Of a stretch of DNA of 50,477 bases, positions 19,365-29,548 are shown piece after piece. Position numbers and translations under genes: made by a program. The DNA comes from Enterovibrio norvegicus DSM 15893 (GTDB taxonomy: Bacteria; Pseudomonadota; Gammaproteobacteria; Enterobacterales; Vibrionaceae). Every line of letters starts with the position of its first letter. Positions within the stretch are counted from its first letter, which is position 1. Under the pieces are notes generated by a model. The model did no database searches, was not told the origin of the DNA, and was given only the letters and a program-made list of their open reading frames with translations. The stretch spans positions 1-50,477 of the forward strand of contig NZ_FOWR01000036.1 of NCBI RefSeq assembly GCF_900115495.1, in the 5' to 3' direction.

Positions 19365-19723
19365 CAGATTGCCTCGTGAAACGTAATAGAAACGGGAATA
19401 TGTTGCGTTTAATTTAACAGCAACGTTGCGTCAACACATGACGACAAGCCCTGAAATCAAGGCGCGAAATTGTACAGTCTTTGTGATCCAGATTCCACCT
19501 CTTACTTGTGACCCCACTCGCCACAACACACGCAGCAAAGAAGACACAAGCATGACCATCGCGCATCACTCATGGCTTTCAACGCTGTTTTGCTCATTCA
19601 AACTGTGCATTTGCTTTAGTGTATACCCAAACAATCTGAAGATGCAGGATTCAACCTGCTCGAAGAGAGGCCATCAATGCGAACACCTTCAGGTCGTTGG
19701 GGGATTCGCCGAGAAACGCACAA
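19365..19723. other. Intergenic region between rlmN and ndk
   Basis: About 360 bp with no supported gene. The half near 19365 should hold the rlmN promoter. The half near ndk carries a palindromic element at 19626-19701, annotated separately. Confidence 0.45.
19626..19701. repeat. Palindromic intergenic element, candidate Vibrionaceae dispersed repeat
   Basis: The arms CCCAAACAATCTGAAGATG (19626-19644) and the complement of 19684-19701 (CCCAACGACCTGAAGGTG) pair imperfectly across a 39-base centre, which holds its own small repeat CAGG/CCTG. The outer edge begins just after GTATA. I saw only one copy in this window. The resemblance to dispersed repeats of Vibrionaceae is from memory and not checked. 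Confidence 0.5.
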
Positions 19724-19752
19724 AATAAAAAAGGGAGCATTCGCTCCCTTTG
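19724..19752. terminator. Terminator of ndk
   Basis: The stem AAGGGAGC with GCTCCCTT (19731-19750) is followed on the minus strand by six T, an A and four T. It lies about 28 bases past the ndk stop codon. Confidence 0.85.
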
Positions 19753-19779
19753 TTTACGTCATTCGTCGACTCTTATGAA

Positions 19780-20211
19780 TCAGTCCTTACGAGGACAAAT
19801 CTCATCACTCGCGAAGAAGTATGCAATTTCGCGTTCTGCGGATTCAGGGCTATCAGAACCATGCACTGAGTTTAGGCGCATGCTTACAGCAAAATCTGCA
19901 CGAAGCGTGCCGCAGGCTGCTTCTTCTGGATTCGTTTTACCCATCAGCTCGCGGTAACGACTGATGGCGTTGTCACCTTCCAACGTTTGCACCATCACTG
20001 GACCAGACGTCATGAATTCAACGAGATCGTTATAAAAAGGCTTTCCCTCATGCTCAGCATAAAACCCTTTCGCTTTCTCTTCGGAAAGGTGCAGCATTTT
20101 TGCAGCAACAACACGTAATCCTGCTGCTTCAATTCGTTGGTAAATTGCGCCAATCAAATTACGTTCAACGGCGTCAGGCTTCACGATCGAAAAAGTGCGC
20201 TCAATAGTCAT
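19780..20211 (-). CDS. ndk: Nucleoside diphosphate kinase
   Basis: The enzyme transfers the gamma-phosphate of ATP to nucleoside diphosphates through a phosphohistidine. The 143 residues match the E. coli enzyme in length. The active-site His is at 117 in [12 protein letters not shown]. The N-terminus [18 protein letters not shown] and the segment CGTLRADFA are typical. AAAGGAA lies well placed before the ATG. It stands alone with its own terminator, between rlmN and pepB. The E. coli order also has ndk next to rlmN. Confidence 0.98.
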   Translation of the reverse strand: MTIERTFSIVKPDAVERNLIGAIYQRIEAAGLRVVAAKMLHLSEEKAKGFYAEHEGKPFYNDLVEFMTSGPVMVQTLEGDNAISRYRELMGKTNPEEAACGTLRADFAVSMRLNSVHGSDSPESAEREIAYFFASDEICPRKD

Positions 20212-20404
20212 TTTGTATTCCTTTTTTTATTCGCCTGATAACGCCTTATTAGCGCGTTATCAGCTTGTTATCTTAAGGACAGCCTACCAGAGCATTCCGC
20301 CATACCCCACCCCGATATCGCGGAACCGTTAACTCTGTTGTTAATTCTAAGGGTGAGTTGTTAATTAACAGGTTGCTTTACGTTTTTACCGACAAAAATA
20401 TCAG

Positions 20405-21709
20405 TTATCGTGCCGATTCGTCGACCAATATGCGAGACAAGGTTTTCACGCCCATGCCCGTTGCGCCAACCGACCATTTGTCGCTTGCGCCTTTGCGGTA
20501 AGTGCCCGAGCAATCAAGGTGAACCCACCCTTTTTTGTAGTCATCAACGAAGTACGACAAAAACGCGGCTGCCGTGCTCGCACCAGGTGAATACTGTCCA
20601 CCACTTACGTTCGCCAAATCAGCAAAGCTTGAAGGCAGCATGTTGCGGTGGAATTCAGCAAGTGGCAGCTGCCACATGCCTTCGTTTTCCGCATCAGCAG
20701 CGCTAAGGCAACGCTGAGCCAGATTTTGGTCAAATGAGAACAATGCATGGTAATCATTGCCCAACGCCATTTTGGCTGAACCAGTTAAGGTCGCACAGTC
20801 TATGGTCAATGCAGGATTGTACTTGTTCGCGTAAAGAAGACCATCTGCAAGCACTAGGCGCCCTTCTGCATCTGAGTTCAATACTTCAACGGTCACACCA
20901 TTTTTGTAGGTGATGATGTCGCCAAGTTTGTAAGCATTGCTGGAAATCATGTTTTCAGCACAGCACAGGATCAGCTTAACGCGCTTGTTTAACCCTTGTG
21001 CAATCGCAAGCCCTAAACCACCGGTCGCCATTGCTGCACCGCCCATGTCGGCTTTCATGGAATCCATGTAGCTCGATTGCTTGATGCTGTAGCCACCAGA
21101 GTCAAAGGTAATGCCTTTACCAATGATACACGCGAAGACTTCGGCATCCGCATCGCCCGTTGGGTTATAGTCCAACTGCAGCATCGCCGGTTTACGCGCA
21201 GAGCCGCGACCCACGGTGTGAATGCCGACCCAACCGTGCTCAAGCAAGTCAGCGCCTGACACAATCTTGTATTTCACGTTTTCTGGGTTTGGCGCCTGTG
21301 ATTTAATGAACTCACCAGCACGAACTGCAAGTTGCTGAGGGCCGACTTCTTCTGCGGTTTCATTGATAATTTGGCGAACCCAATCTGTCGCCACAATACG
21401 GTTGTTCAACTCTTTCTGTTGTTTGTCATCCAGTGTTGGCGCAGCAAACTCATAGCCCGCTTTTGGACCACGTAAACCTTGATAGAATGCCCACGCAGAT
21501 TCGACGTCCCAGTTATCGCCTTTTAACGCCACTTTGCGAATACCTTGCGTATCCAGCTTTCTCGCAGCTTGCTGCACATTATCCAAGGCGGCTTCACCCT
21601 TCGCGTGCACCGTCGCACCGTGTTGGTCAAAAGAGATAACGGCGTTAGCACCACCCCACACATCAGCTGCGGGCTCATTGGTCAGTGCGATTTGCATCTT
21701 GTCGGTCAT
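20405..21709 (-). CDS. pepB: Peptidase B (M17 leucyl aminopeptidase family)
   Basis: A cytosolic metal-dependent aminopeptidase of 434 residues (E. coli PepB has 427). The M17 signature appears as [14 protein letters not shown] at 278-291, where NTDAEGRL is more common. The metal and catalytic lysine segment [14 protein letters not shown] is near 197-210 and DMGGAA near 221-226. AAGGAG precedes the ATG. The gene follows iscX on the same strand after 240 bp. That gap contains the terminator of the isc operon, so pepB probably has its own promoter or depends on readthrough. Confidence 0.96.
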   Translation of the reverse strand: MTDKMQIALTNEPAADVWGGANAVISFDQHGATVHAKGEAALDNVQQAARKLDTQGIRKVALKGDNWDVESAWAFYQGLRGPKAGYEFAAPTLDDKQQKELNNRIVATDWVRQIINETAEEVGPQQLAVRAGEFIKSQAPNPENVKYKIVSGADLLEHGWVGIHTVGRGSARKPAMLQLDYNPTGDADAEVFACIIGKGITFDSGGYSIKQSSYMDSMKADMGGAAMATGGLGLAIAQGLNKRVKLILCCAENMISSNAYKLGDIITYKNGVTVEVLNSDAEGRLVLADGLLYANKYNPALTIDCATLTGSAKMALGNDYHALFSFDQNLAQRCLSAADAENEGMWQLPLAEFHRNMLPSSFADLANVSGGQYSPGASTAAAFLSYFVDDYKKGWVHLDCSGTYRKGASDKWSVGATGMGVKTLSRILVDESAR

Positions 21710-21867
21710 GTTGAACTCCTTGTTCCTAGCCCTTACTGAAACAATAGTAAGGTTTTTAATTCTGAAGGCTGACGTTTGTTATCTACGAAGGGAAAGCTTG
21801 ATAGCAAGCACATACCCTTTGCAGTATGTGTATCATTGTGAACATCAAAAATGACGTATTGATGAGA

Positions 21868-21897
21868 AAAACAAAGCGGGCCATAAGCCCGCTTGGA
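21868..21897 (-). terminator. Terminator of the isc operon, after iscX
   Basis: The stem AAGCGGGC with GCCCGCTT (21874-21894) is followed on the minus strand by TTTGTTTTT. It lies about 55 bases beyond the iscX stop codon. Confidence 0.85.
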
Positions 21898-21949
21898 TAA
21901 AACTAATGTGCCTGTAAAAAACCCATCAAACAAGCACTTTAGCCAACGA

Positions 21950-22150
21950 TTAATCCATTTCGTCCATCCAGCACAGGATGATCGCCTCTAGGATTTTTTC
22001 GTTTGAGTGATTAGGGTCATCAGAAAAATCGTCCAACTCCATCACCCACGCGTGTAGATCTGTAAACCTCACGGTTTTAGGGTCAGTGTCAGGAAACTTT
22101 TCCACCAGTTCAATCGCGATATCGCGTGAATCAATCCATTTCAGGCTCAT
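21950..22150 (-). CDS. iscX: Fe-S cluster assembly protein IscX
   Basis: A small acidic protein of 66 residues, the same length as E. coli IscX (YfhJ). It begins [21 protein letters not shown] and ends ILCWMDEMD. In E. coli it binds IscS and iron and modulates the rate of cluster assembly. It is the last gene of the isc operon, 50 bp after fdx and before the terminator. Confidence 0.94.
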   Translation of the reverse strand: MSLKWIDSRDIAIELVEKFPDTDPKTVRFTDLHAWVMELDDFSDDPNHSNEKILEAIILCWMDEMD

Positions 22151-22200
22151 TGTCTCAACTCCCTACAATCACTCACTCGTTTGGCAATGCCAAGCGAAAC

Positions 22201-22539
22201 TTAATGGTTTTCTGCTGCGTGGTTCAGAGTATAACGCGGCACTTCAACAACCAAGTCTTTGTCCGCCACTTTCGCCTGGCAACCTAAACGTGATTCTGGC
22301 TCAAGGCCCCATGCTTTATCCAGCATGTCGTCTTCCAATTCGTCACTTTCGTCAAGTGAGTCGAATCCTTCACGAATAACCACATGACACGTTGTACACG
22401 CACAAGATTTTTCACACGCATGTTCAATTGCAATGCCGTTGCGTAGTGCAACGTCTAATACTGTTTCTCCGGCTTCTGCTTCCAGAACTGCACCTTCAGG
22501 GCAAAGGTCTTGGTGTGGCAGAACAACAATCTTTGGCAT
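22201..22539 (-). CDS. fdx: ISC system 2Fe-2S ferredoxin
   Basis: This 112-residue adrenodoxin-type ferredoxin donates electrons during Fe-S cluster assembly. The cluster ligands are Cys42, Cys48, Cys51 (ACEKSCACTTCHVV) and Cys87 (RLGCQAKV). The extra Cys46 is also typical of Isc ferredoxins. Its start lies 2 bases after the hscA stop codon, so translation is coupled. Confidence 0.97.
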   Translation of the reverse strand: MPKIVVLPHQDLCPEGAVLEAEAGETVLDVALRNGIAIEHACEKSCACTTCHVVIREGFDSLDESDELEDDMLDKAWGLEPESRLGCQAKVADKDLVVEVPRYTLNHAAENH

Positions 22540-22541
22540 GT

Positions 22542-24392
22542 TTAAACCTCGTCAATGGAATGGCCAGCCAAGGCTTCACGGATGGATTTGTCCATACGGC
22601 GTGAGGCAAAGTCTTGGCTCGCTTTATCTGTGTCTTTGATGCCTTGCTCAATGGCTGCAGCATCATCGCCATTACGCAGCACAATCAAGGCTTCAATGGC
22701 AGAAATTAGGGCTTTCTTTTCGTCTTCTGACAGCAACTCATCGCCATTGGCATCAAGCGCAACCAGCAGCCCTTCAATCACACGGTCAGCTTCAACGCGT
22801 TGCTCCGCAAGGTAGCGCGCATCTTTGTCTTCTTGTGCGTGTGTAAAGGAAGAGCGGATCATGTTGGCAATTTCATCATCACTCAAACCGTAAGAAGGCT
22901 TAACTTGGATCGATGATTGCACTTCCGTGCTCTTTTCCATCGCCGTCACGGATAGCAAACCATCCGCATCAACCTGATAGGTGACACGAATGTGCGCAGC
23001 ACCCGCAGACATTGGAGGAATGCCTTTCAGCGTAAAGTTCGCTAGCGAACGACAATCGTCCACCATCTCACGTTCACCCTGAACGATGTGCACTTTCATG
23101 CCGGTTTGACCGTCTTTGAAGGTAGTGAATTCTTGTGCGCGAGCGACAGGGATCGTGGTGTTACGTGGAATAATTTTCTCCACCAAACCACCCATGGTTT
23201 CAATACCCAAAGACAACGGGATAACGTCCAACAGCAGCATTTCGCCATCTGGCTTATTGCCAACGAGAATATCGGCTTGGGTTGCTGCACCAATCGCAAC
23301 AACTTTGTCTGGGTCAATCGTGGTAAGTGGCGTACGGCCAAAGAACTCACCCACTTTTTCACGCACCAATGGCACGCGGGTAGAGCCCCCCACCATCACC
23401 GCTTCTAGCACGTCGTCAGTTTTCACTTGCGCATCTTTTAGCGCACGGCGGCAAGAAAGCAGCGTTTTCTTCACAAGCGCACCAATCAGTTCATCAAACT
23501 GATCACGAGTGAGTGCGCCTTGCCAATCAAGCACTGAAATGTCTGTGGTGTCTGCATCGCTCAACGCGACTTTGGCTGCAGTTGCCGCATTCAACAATCG
23601 ACGGTGATCATCACCAGACAGCGAAGCGAAGCCTGCTTGCTCAGCGATCCAATCTGCAATCAGATGGTCAAAATCATCACCACCCAGCGCGGAGTCGCCG
23701 CCCGTTGCGAGCACTTCAAATACGCCTTTAGACAGACGCAAGATAGAGATATCGAATGTGCCGCCACCAAGGTCATAAACAGCAATGACGCCTTCTTGGC
23801 CCGAATCCAAACCATAAGCGATGGCCGCAGCGGTTGGCTCATTAAGCAGTCGAAGAACGTTTAAGCCCGCCAGTTTCGCCGCATCTTTTGTGCCTGCACG
23901 CTGTGCATCGTCAAAATAGGCTGGAACGGTAATCACAACACCTTCGAGTTCAGCACCGAGTGATGCCTCAGCACGTTCGTTGACTGTGCGAAGAATATCC
24001 GCAGACACTTCGATAGGGTTTTTGTTGCCCGAACGTGTGTTGATCAACGGCAAGCCGTTTTCAGAGGCAGTAAGTGCATAAGGAAGGTGTGGATAACGAG
24101 ATTGAACATCCGCCAGCGAACGACCCATCATGCGTTTTACTGACACTATGGTGTTTGCGCTGTCTGTTTCGGAGCGAGCTTGTGCGTCATAACCCACGAG
24201 TGTCGCATCTTCACCGTAGTGAACCACTGAAGGGATCAGTGCGCGACCTTGGATGTCGTTAAGCGTTGTCGCTGTGCCACTTCGTACTGAAGCAACAAGC
24301 GTGTTGGTGGTGCCAAGGTCAATACCTACCGCAAGCTTGTGCTCGTGCGGCGCAGCACTTTGACCCGGTTCTGCAATTTGTAACAGTGCCAT
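22542..24392 (-). CDS. hscA: Fe-S assembly Hsp70 chaperone HscA
   Basis: A specialised Hsp70 that, with HscB, releases the nascent cluster from IscU. It has 616 residues, the same as E. coli. The ATPase domain shows [28 protein letters not shown] and [12 protein letters not shown]. The substrate-binding domain starts near [23 protein letters not shown]. The client is the LPPVK loop of IscU, which is present here. It lies 36 bp after hscB. Confidence 0.98.
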   Translation of the reverse strand: MALLQIAEPGQSAAPHEHKLAVGIDLGTTNTLVASVRSGTATTLNDIQGRALIPSVVHYGEDATLVGYDAQARSETDSANTIVSVKRMMGRSLADVQSRYPHLPYALTASENGLPLINTRSGNKNPIEVSADILRTVNERAEASLGAELEGVVITVPAYFDDAQRAGTKDAAKLAGLNVLRLLNEPTAAAIAYGLDSGQEGVIAVYDLGGGTFDISILRLSKGVFEVLATGGDSALGGDDFDHLIADWIAEQAGFASLSGDDHRRLLNAATAAKVALSDADTTDISVLDWQGALTRDQFDELIGALVKKTLLSCRRALKDAQVKTDDVLEAVMVGGSTRVPLVREKVGEFFGRTPLTTIDPDKVVAIGAATQADILVGNKPDGEMLLLDVIPLSLGIETMGGLVEKIIPRNTTIPVARAQEFTTFKDGQTGMKVHIVQGEREMVDDCRSLANFTLKGIPPMSAGAAHIRVTYQVDADGLLSVTAMEKSTEVQSSIQVKPSYGLSDDEIANMIRSSFTHAQEDKDARYLAEQRVEADRVIEGLLVALDANGDELLSEDEKKALISAIEALIVLRNGDDAAAIEQGIKDTDKASQDFASRRMDKSIREALAGHSIDEV

Positions 24393-24428
24393 GTTGGTTC
24401 CTGTAGCCGGACCCGCCGCCGCGTGTTG

Positions 24429-24944
24429 TTAACCGAGCAGCCGATCTTCGATTCGTTCGATTTCTTGTTTGAGTTTGACGAGAAACTTGAGTTTACGAAC
24501 CAGTACCGCAGCAGTTTCCCATTGCGCACTGTTCAAGGCGTCTTTCAATTCAATCAATAGTGATTGGTGAATCGCCACCGTCTTCTCTTCGAAGTCAAAC
24601 AACAATACATCTGGCTCATTGCTGTCTGCAATATCTTCTAGCTCTTCACGCATTTCCATTTGCTGCATCAAAAACTCAGGATCTTGCATGGTTTGGGTTT
24701 CGTCACGCAATTCTAATCCATTCAGCGCAAGCAGGTATTCTGCGCGTCTGACGGGATCACTGAGGGTTTGGTAAGCATCATTGATTTGAGCCGCTTTCTG
24801 AACGGCGAGCAGGCGCTCTTGTTCCGATGCTGTGGCAAATTTGTCTGGATGAAAGCGTCGCTGAAGTTCGCGAAACTGTGAAGAAAGAGAGCTACCATCC
24901 AGATCAAACTGAGATGATAGCCCGAATAATTCGAAATGATTCAT
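24429..24944 (-). CDS. hscB: Fe-S assembly J-domain cochaperone HscB
   Basis: This is the cochaperone that brings IscU to HscA and stimulates its ATPase. It has 171 residues, as in E. coli. The J domain occupies residues 1-75 with HPD at 32-34 (RRFHPDKFA). The C-terminal helical bundle binds IscU. It lies 13 bp after iscA in the operon. Confidence 0.97.
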   Translation of the reverse strand: MNHFELFGLSSQFDLDGSSLSSQFRELQRRFHPDKFATASEQERLLAVQKAAQINDAYQTLSDPVRRAEYLLALNGLELRDETQTMQDPEFLMQQMEMREELEDIADSNEPDVLLFDFEEKTVAIHQSLLIELKDALNSAQWETAAVLVRKLKFLVKLKQEIERIEDRLLG

Positions 24945-24957
24945 TTCAACTCACGGA

Positions 24958-25281
24958 TTAAACGTTAAAGCTTTCGCCGCAACCACACTCACTGTTGACG
25001 TTAGGGTTGTTGAACTGGAAGCCTTCATTCAACCCTTCTTTTGCAAAGTCCAGCTCGGTGCCGTCGAGATACAGCATGCTTTTGCTGTCGACAATCACTT
25101 TCACACCTTTCTCTTCAAAGACATGGTCTTCTTCTTCGAGATCATCGACAAACTCCAGTACGTAAGCCATACCAGAACAGCCAGAAGTGCGAACACCTAG
25201 GCGCAACCCAAGGCCTTTGCCTCGGCTTTCAAGAAAAGAGCGAACGCGTGATGCGGCCGCTTCTGTCATCGTTATGGCCAT
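24958..25281 (-). CDS. iscA: A-type Fe-S carrier IscA
   Basis: An A-type carrier that delivers clusters to target enzymes. The 107 residues match E. coli. The three ligand cysteines are Cys35 (TSGCSGMAY), Cys99 and Cys101 (SECGCGESF). The gene is 22 bp downstream of iscU and part of the same transcript. Confidence 0.98.
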   Translation of the reverse strand: MAITMTEAAASRVRSFLESRGKGLGLRLGVRTSGCSGMAYVLEFVDDLEEEDHVFEEKGVKVIVDSKSMLYLDGTELDFAKEGLNEGFQFNNPNVNSECGCGESFNV

Positions 25282-25303
25282 AGATACAACAACCCTTTAC
25301 GTA

Positions 25304-25687
25304 TTAAGCTTCGTGTTTCTTTTTGTAATCACTGACTGCAGCTTTGATGGCATCTTCCGCCAAAATTGAGCAGTGTACTTTTACTGGTGGCAGTTCAAGC
25401 TCTTCCGCGATTTCAGCGTTTTTGATCGCTGCTGCTTCGTCAAGTGACTTGCCTTTTACCCACTCGGTAACCAGTGAGCTTGAGGCGATAGCAGAACCAC
25501 AACCATAGGTTTTAAACTTCGCATCTTCGATGATGCCTTGCTCGTTAACCTTGATTTGAAGCTTCATCACGTCACCACATGCTGGTGCGCCAACCATACC
25601 ACTACCAATACTTGGATCATTCTTGTCGAATCCACCAACATTGCGTGGGTTTTCATAGTGATCGATTACTTTTTCGCTGTAAGCCAT
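25304..25687 (-). CDS. iscU: Fe-S cluster scaffold IscU
   Basis: The scaffold on which 2Fe-2S and 4Fe-4S clusters are assembled. From the ATG at 25687 it has 127 residues, as in E. coli. Ligands are Cys37 (GAPACGDV), Cys63 (YGCGSA) and Cys106 (VKVHCSIL). LPPVK at 99-103 is the HscA recognition site. An open frame extends upstream to 25735, overlapping iscS, but the conserved N-terminus MAYSEKVIDHYENPRN fixes the start. Confidence 0.98.
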   Translation of the reverse strand: MAYSEKVIDHYENPRNVGGFDKNDPSIGSGMVGAPACGDVMKLQIKVNEQGIIEDAKFKTYGCGSAIASSSLVTEWVKGKSLDEAAAIKNAEIAEELELPPVKVHCSILAEDAIKAAVSDYKKKHEA

Positions 25688-25715
25688 GATCTGTTCCTCG
25701 AAATCCAGAGACCGC

Positions 25716-26930
25716 TTAGTGGTGTGCCCACTCAACAGTGTTTAAATCAATACCTTCTTTGTACATATCCCAAAGAGGTGACATTTCACGCAGCTTGATA
25801 ACCGCTTTACGAACCTGCTCGATTGCGTGGTCAACTTCTTCTTCTGTCGTGAAACGACCGAAAGAGAAGCGAATTGAGCTATGTGCCAATTCGTCATTCA
25901 GACCCAATGCACGCAATACATAAGAAGGCTCAAGGCTCGCTGATGTACATGCCGAACCCGATGATACCGCCAAGTCTTTCAGCGCCATCAGCAGTGATTC
26001 ACCTTCAACAAAGGCGAAGCTAATGTTCAAGTTTGCAGCAACACGTTGCTCAAAATCACCGTTCACGTAAACCGCTTCAAGATCTTTTACGCCATCGTAA
26101 AAACGGTTACGCAGTGCTAGTGCATGTGCTTGGTCTTTTTCTAGATCTTCTTTCGCGAGGCGGAATGCAACGCCCATGCCCACGATTTGGTGCGTAGGCA
26201 ATGTGCCTGAACGCATGCCACGTTCGTGACCGCCGCCGTGCATTTGCGCTTCCAGGCGAATACGTGGCTTACGGCGAACATACAAAGCACCAATGCCTTT
26301 AGGGCCGTAGGCTTTATGTGCACTCATCGAAATAAGGTCGACTTTGATTTCTTGCGTATCTAGCGGCAATTTACCGACAGATTGTGCAGCATCAACGTGG
26401 AATACCACTTTGCGCTCACGGCATAGTTCACCGATGGCTGCGATATCTTGGATCACGCCGATTTCGTTGTTCACGTGCATGATAGAAACAAGCACAGTGT
26501 CTTCACGCATGGCGTCTGCCAATTTGTTCAGATCGATAATGCCGTTTGATTCTGGCTCAAGGTACGTCACCTCATACCCTTCACGCTCAAGTTGGCGACA
26601 AGGGTCAAGCACAGCTTTGTGCTCTGTTTTACAGGTGATGATGTGTTTGCCTTTCTTGCTGTAGAAGTGCGCAACACCTTTAATCGCCAGGTTATCAGAC
26701 TCAGTAGCACCAGAAGTGAATACGATTTCACGCGGGTCTGCGTTCAGATAATTCGCGATATCTTCACGTGCAGTATCAACCGCTTCTTCTGCCTGCCAAC
26801 CAAAACGGTGCGAGCGAGATGCAGGGTTACCGAATACGCCATCTAGCGTCAGGTGCTGCATCATTACTTCAGCAACACGCGGGTCTACCGGGCATGTAGC
26901 TGAATAGTCAAAATAAATTGGCAATTTCAT
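25716..26930 (-). CDS. iscS: Cysteine desulfurase IscS
   Basis: This PLP enzyme takes sulfur from cysteine for Fe-S clusters and tRNA thiolation. From the ATG at 26930 it has 404 residues, as in E. coli, beginning [20 protein letters not shown]. The PLP lysine is Lys206 in [12 protein letters not shown], and the persulfide cysteine sits in the loop [24 protein letters not shown] precedes the ATG and supports this start over one four codons upstream. It is 30 bp after iscR. Confidence 0.98.
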   Translation of the reverse strand: MKLPIYFDYSATCPVDPRVAEVMMQHLTLDGVFGNPASRSHRFGWQAEEAVDTAREDIANYLNADPREIVFTSGATESDNLAIKGVAHFYSKKGKHIITCKTEHKAVLDPCRQLEREGYEVTYLEPESNGIIDLNKLADAMREDTVLVSIMHVNNEIGVIQDIAAIGELCRERKVVFHVDAAQSVGKLPLDTQEIKVDLISMSAHKAYGPKGIGALYVRRKPRIRLEAQMHGGGHERGMRSGTLPTHQIVGMGVAFRLAKEDLEKDQAHALALRNRFYDGVKDLEAVYVNGDFEQRVAANLNISFAFVEGESLLMALKDLAVSSGSACTSASLEPSYVLRALGLNDELAHSSIRFSFGRFTTEEEVDHAIEQVRKAVIKLREMSPLWDMYKEGIDLNTVEWAHH

Positions 26931-26960
26931 TTGTATCTCCAAATACTCCGGTACGGCTAA

Positions 26961-27485
26961 TCAAGAGCGAAAATTCACACCCAGAGCACTTGCTGGGTTT
27001 TCACTGCTACTGGAGTTTAAGCCATGTCTAACAATTGTTGACGAATCAAGCGATGAGTCTTGACGACCTGCCACCTGCTTAACTTCGTTATCTTGCATCA
27101 ACTCGCCGAGCGAGATGTCATTCAAAAAGCTGCTAATGCGTGAACTAAGGTCACGCCAAAGTGTGTGTGTCAGGCAGCGTGTTCCGCCTTGGCAATCGCC
27201 TTTACCTTGACACTTCGTGGCATCAACGGATTCATCAACCGCTGCGATAACCATGCCAACGGCAATGTCGTTAGCATCCACACCTAGACGGTAGCCACCG
27301 CCTGGTCCACGTACGCTAGACACTAGGCCTGCTTTACGTAGACGGGAAAATAGTTGCTCAAGATAAGACAGAGAAATCCCTTGACGCTCTGAAATATCAG
27401 CAAGAGGCACGGGGCCCATTTCTGAATGCAACGCGACGTCCAACATCGCAGTTACGGCATATCTACCTTTAGAAGTCAGTCTCAT
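26961..27485 (-). CDS. iscR: Rrf2-family Fe-S sensing regulator IscR
   Basis: A 2Fe-2S transcription factor that represses the isc operon when its cluster is loaded. It has 174 residues, slightly longer than E. coli (162) because of a Ser-rich C-terminal extension. The winged helix is at residues 1-65 ([12 protein letters not shown] ... GPGGGYRLG). The ligands are Cys92, Cys98, Cys104 ([14 protein letters not shown]) and His107. It is the first gene of the isc operon. Two matches to the type 1 IscR site lie upstream, so autorepression is likely. Confidence 0.97.
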   Translation of the reverse strand: MRLTSKGRYAVTAMLDVALHSEMGPVPLADISERQGISLSYLEQLFSRLRKAGLVSSVRGPGGGYRLGVDANDIAVGMVIAAVDESVDATKCQGKGDCQGGTRCLTHTLWRDLSSRISSFLNDISLGELMQDNEVKQVAGRQDSSLDSSTIVRHGLNSSSSENPASALGVNFRS

Positions 27486-27523
27486 AACACTCTACCTTTG
27501 AGTAACAATGAACCGAGTCTGAC

Positions 27524-27573
27524 ATACCCGACTAAAACGGTCAAGTATTTACCCGAGTGTTTTAGTCAAGTTT
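27524..27573 (-). promoter_or_regulatory. Two tandem IscR type 1 sites in the isc promoter
   Basis: Site one (27524-27548) contains ATACCCGACT and GTCAAGTAT and agrees with the known E. coli type 1 consensus at 24 of 25 positions by my count. Site two (27549-27573) contains TTTTAGTCAAG and agrees at about 22 of 25. They are directly adjacent. On the minus strand the sites carry TTGACC and TTGACT, which can serve as -35 elements, so bound holo-IscR would block the promoter. Confidence 0.8.
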
Positions 27574-27594
27574 TTAACCCTTAACAAAAAGAGG

Positions 27595-28326
27595 TTATTT
27601 TGACGTCTCTTTCGCAATTTTTTCGACTGAAGAAAGTACACCACGAAGAATATTTAGCTCTTGGCTTTCAGGTCTTGCGCGGTTAAATAAACGTCTTAGT
27701 TTGGTCATCACCATGCCAGGATGCTGTTTTTTGATGAAACCAGTGGTATCCAATATCGTCTCTAGGTGCGCATAGAAACGCTCGAGATCTTCCGACAGTG
27801 GATACTCTTGTTCTTTTACTTCACCTTTATAGGCTTGGCTATCTAACCACGCCATGCGCGTTTCGTAACAAAGGGTTTGTACCGCCATGGCCAGATTCAG
27901 TGAGCTGTATTCTGGGTTTGCCGGGATGGCTACGTGATAGTTACACGCTTGAAGCTCATCATTCGACAGACCAGTGCGCTCACGACCAAACACGAAGGCA
28001 ACGGGATGCTGGGTTGATTCCTCGATAGCTTTAATGCCACTTTCGCGAGAATCTAACATCGGCCAATCAAGAGTACGGCTTCGTGCACTTGTCCCGATCA
28101 CCAAGCCGCAGTCAGCGACCGCCTCTTCCACAGTATTTACAATGCGAGCATTGTTAGCGATATCACTTGCGCCAGCTGCTAAAGCAATGGCCTGTCCATC
28201 AACACTGCACTCTGGTGCCACCAAGACTAAGTTTGTCAGTCCCATGACTTTCATTGCACGTGCTGCTGAACCAATGTTGCCTGAATGCGATGTGCCAACA
28301 AGCACAATTCGAATATTTTCTAACAT
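27595..28326 (-). CDS. trmJ: tRNA (cytidine/uridine-32) 2'-O-methyltransferase TrmJ
   Basis: A SPOUT-class methyltransferase that modifies position 32 of several tRNAs with SAM. It has 243 residues, close to E. coli TrmJ. The motifs are [22 protein letters not shown] at the N-terminus, [16 protein letters not shown], and the knot segment [16 protein letters not shown]. It lies directly upstream of iscR on the same strand, as in E. coli, and is divergent from suhB. The 109-bp gap to iscR contains the IscR sites. Confidence 0.96.
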   Translation of the reverse strand: MLENIRIVLVGTSHSGNIGSAARAMKVMGLTNLVLVAPECSVDGQAIALAAGASDIANNARIVNTVEEAVADCGLVIGTSARSRTLDWPMLDSRESGIKAIEESTQHPVAFVFGRERTGLSNDELQACNYHVAIPANPEYSSLNLAMAVQTLCYETRMAWLDSQAYKGEVKEQEYPLSEDLERFYAHLETILDTTGFIKKQHPGMVMTKLRRLFNRARPESQELNILRGVLSSVEKIAKETSK

Positions 28327-28463
28327 TTAGAAACCACTGCATACTGTTGAAGAAATTAAGCCGCCGGATTCTACCATATTGGTATGAAAGATGGGCCGCT
28401 TTTGGCGCGACAAGAACAGTGAGCGAGCAAAAAATAACCACTTCCCTTTTACCGCAGCTCTGA

Positions 28464-28469
28464 TATACT
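28464..28469 (+). promoter_or_regulatory. Candidate -10 element of suhB
   Basis: TATACT lies 42 bases before the suhB ATG. No clear -35 hexamer stands at the right distance, so this is tentative. Confidence 0.35.
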
Positions 28470-28511
28470 CGCCGCCGCTTTCCGTTCTTTAACATCCGTT
28501 GGGAAATTTGT

Positions 28512-29315
28512 ATGCATCCTATGCTAAACATTGCCATTCGCGCTGCGCGAAAGGCTGGCGACTTTATCGCTAAATCTGCTGAAAACCCTGATAACGTAGA
28601 AGCCACTCAAAAAGGCACTAATGACTTCGTTACCAATATCGATACTTCTGCTGAGCACATTGTTATCGATGTAATCAAGAAATCTTACCCTGACCACAGC
28701 ATCGTTTCTGAAGAAGCGGGCGTTATCTCAGGTAAAGATGCTGATTACCAATGGATCATCGACCCACTGGATGGCACCACCAACTTCGTAAAAGGCATTC
28801 CACACTTCTCTGTGTCTATCGCTCTGCGTATTAAAGGCCGCACTGAAGTTGCGTGTGTTTACGACCCAATCCGTAACGAACTGTTCTCTGCACAACGCGG
28901 TTCTGGCGCACAGCTAAACAGCAAGCGTATTCGTGTGAACAGCCCGAAAGACCTGACCGGCACTATTCTAGCGACAGGTTTCCCGTACAAAGCAAAACAA
29001 CACTCTGAAGGCTTCATGAAAGTCGTTAGTGCACTTTTCGTTGATTGCGCAGACTTCCGTCGTACGGGTTCTGCAGCACTTGACCTTTGCTACGTTGCAG
29101 CGGGTCGTTTCGACGGTTTCTTCGAGCTAGGCTTGAAACCTTGGGACATGGCAGCGGGTGAGCTTATCGCGCGTGAAGCAGGCGCACTGTGCACCGACTT
29201 CTCTGGCGCAACAGATTACATGCAGACAGGCAACATCGTGTCTGCAAGCCCTAAAGTACTGAAAGGTATTTTGGCGAAAGTTCGCGACAACGCGAACGAA
29301 GCAATGAAGAAATAA
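28512..29315 (+). CDS. suhB: Inositol-1-monophosphatase / Nus factor SuhB
   Basis: A Mg-dependent phosphatase that in E. coli also acts as a Nus factor in rRNA transcription antitermination. It has 267 residues, as in E. coli. The metal site is built from Glu67 (SEEAG), Asp84 and Asp87 in DPLDGTTNF at 84-92, and Asp in WDMAAGELIAREAGA. It starts divergently from trmJ and ends convergently with secF. GGGAAA precedes the ATG. Confidence 0.97.
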   Translation: MHPMLNIAIRAARKAGDFIAKSAENPDNVEATQKGTNDFVTNIDTSAEHIVIDVIKKSYPDHSIVSEEAGVISGKDADYQWIIDPLDGTTNFVKGIPHFSVSIALRIKGRTEVACVYDPIRNELFSAQRGSGAQLNSKRIRVNSPKDLTGTILATGFPYKAKQHSEGFMKVVSALFVDCADFRRTGSAALDLCYVAAGRFDGFFELGLKPWDMAAGELIAREAGALCTDFSGATDYMQTGNIVSASPKVLKGILAKVRDNANEAMKK

Positions 29316-29331
29316 GATTCGTTAGAATCGA

Positions 29332-29363
29332 AAAAAACGGCGTCCCTCGGGGCGCCGTTTTTG
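29332..29363 (+). terminator. Terminator of suhB
   Basis: The stem AAAACGGCG with CGCCGTTTTT closes on a C/G-rich loop and is followed by a T-run on the plus strand. It lies about 17 bases after the suhB stop codon. A simple repeat starts 12 bases further on. Confidence 0.9.
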
Positions 29364-29374
29364 TTTGGAGGCAA

Positions 29375-29402
29375 GATACGAGATACGAGATACGAGATAC
29401 GA
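29375..29402 (+). repeat. Heptanucleotide tandem repeat (GATACGA, 4 copies)
   Basis: Four perfect copies of GATACGA directly follow the suhB terminator. The complementary unit occurs at 40355-40381, behind the aceA terminator. In both cases the sense of the repeat relative to the upstream gene is the same, and the joining bases GTTTGRAGGC are shared. Confidence 0.85.
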
Positions 29403-29502
29403 TTTTTACAAGTTGGTCAAAGCCGTCAATCTTTTCTCTCCCTGCTCTATCTCTTACCTCAAAACTGCTCTTTTCTCGCCTCTCGACACTCGTTTTCCCC
29501 CA

Positions 29503-29536
29503 TAAAAAAAATGGAGCCTTTCGGCTCCATTTTTTA
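29503..29536. terminator. Terminator of secF
   Basis: The stem AATGGAGCC with GGCTCCATT (29510-29531) is flanked by A and T runs, so it can act on both strands. It lies about 12 bases beyond the secF stop codon. Confidence 0.9.
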
Positions 29537-29548
29537 TTTCAGCATGCG

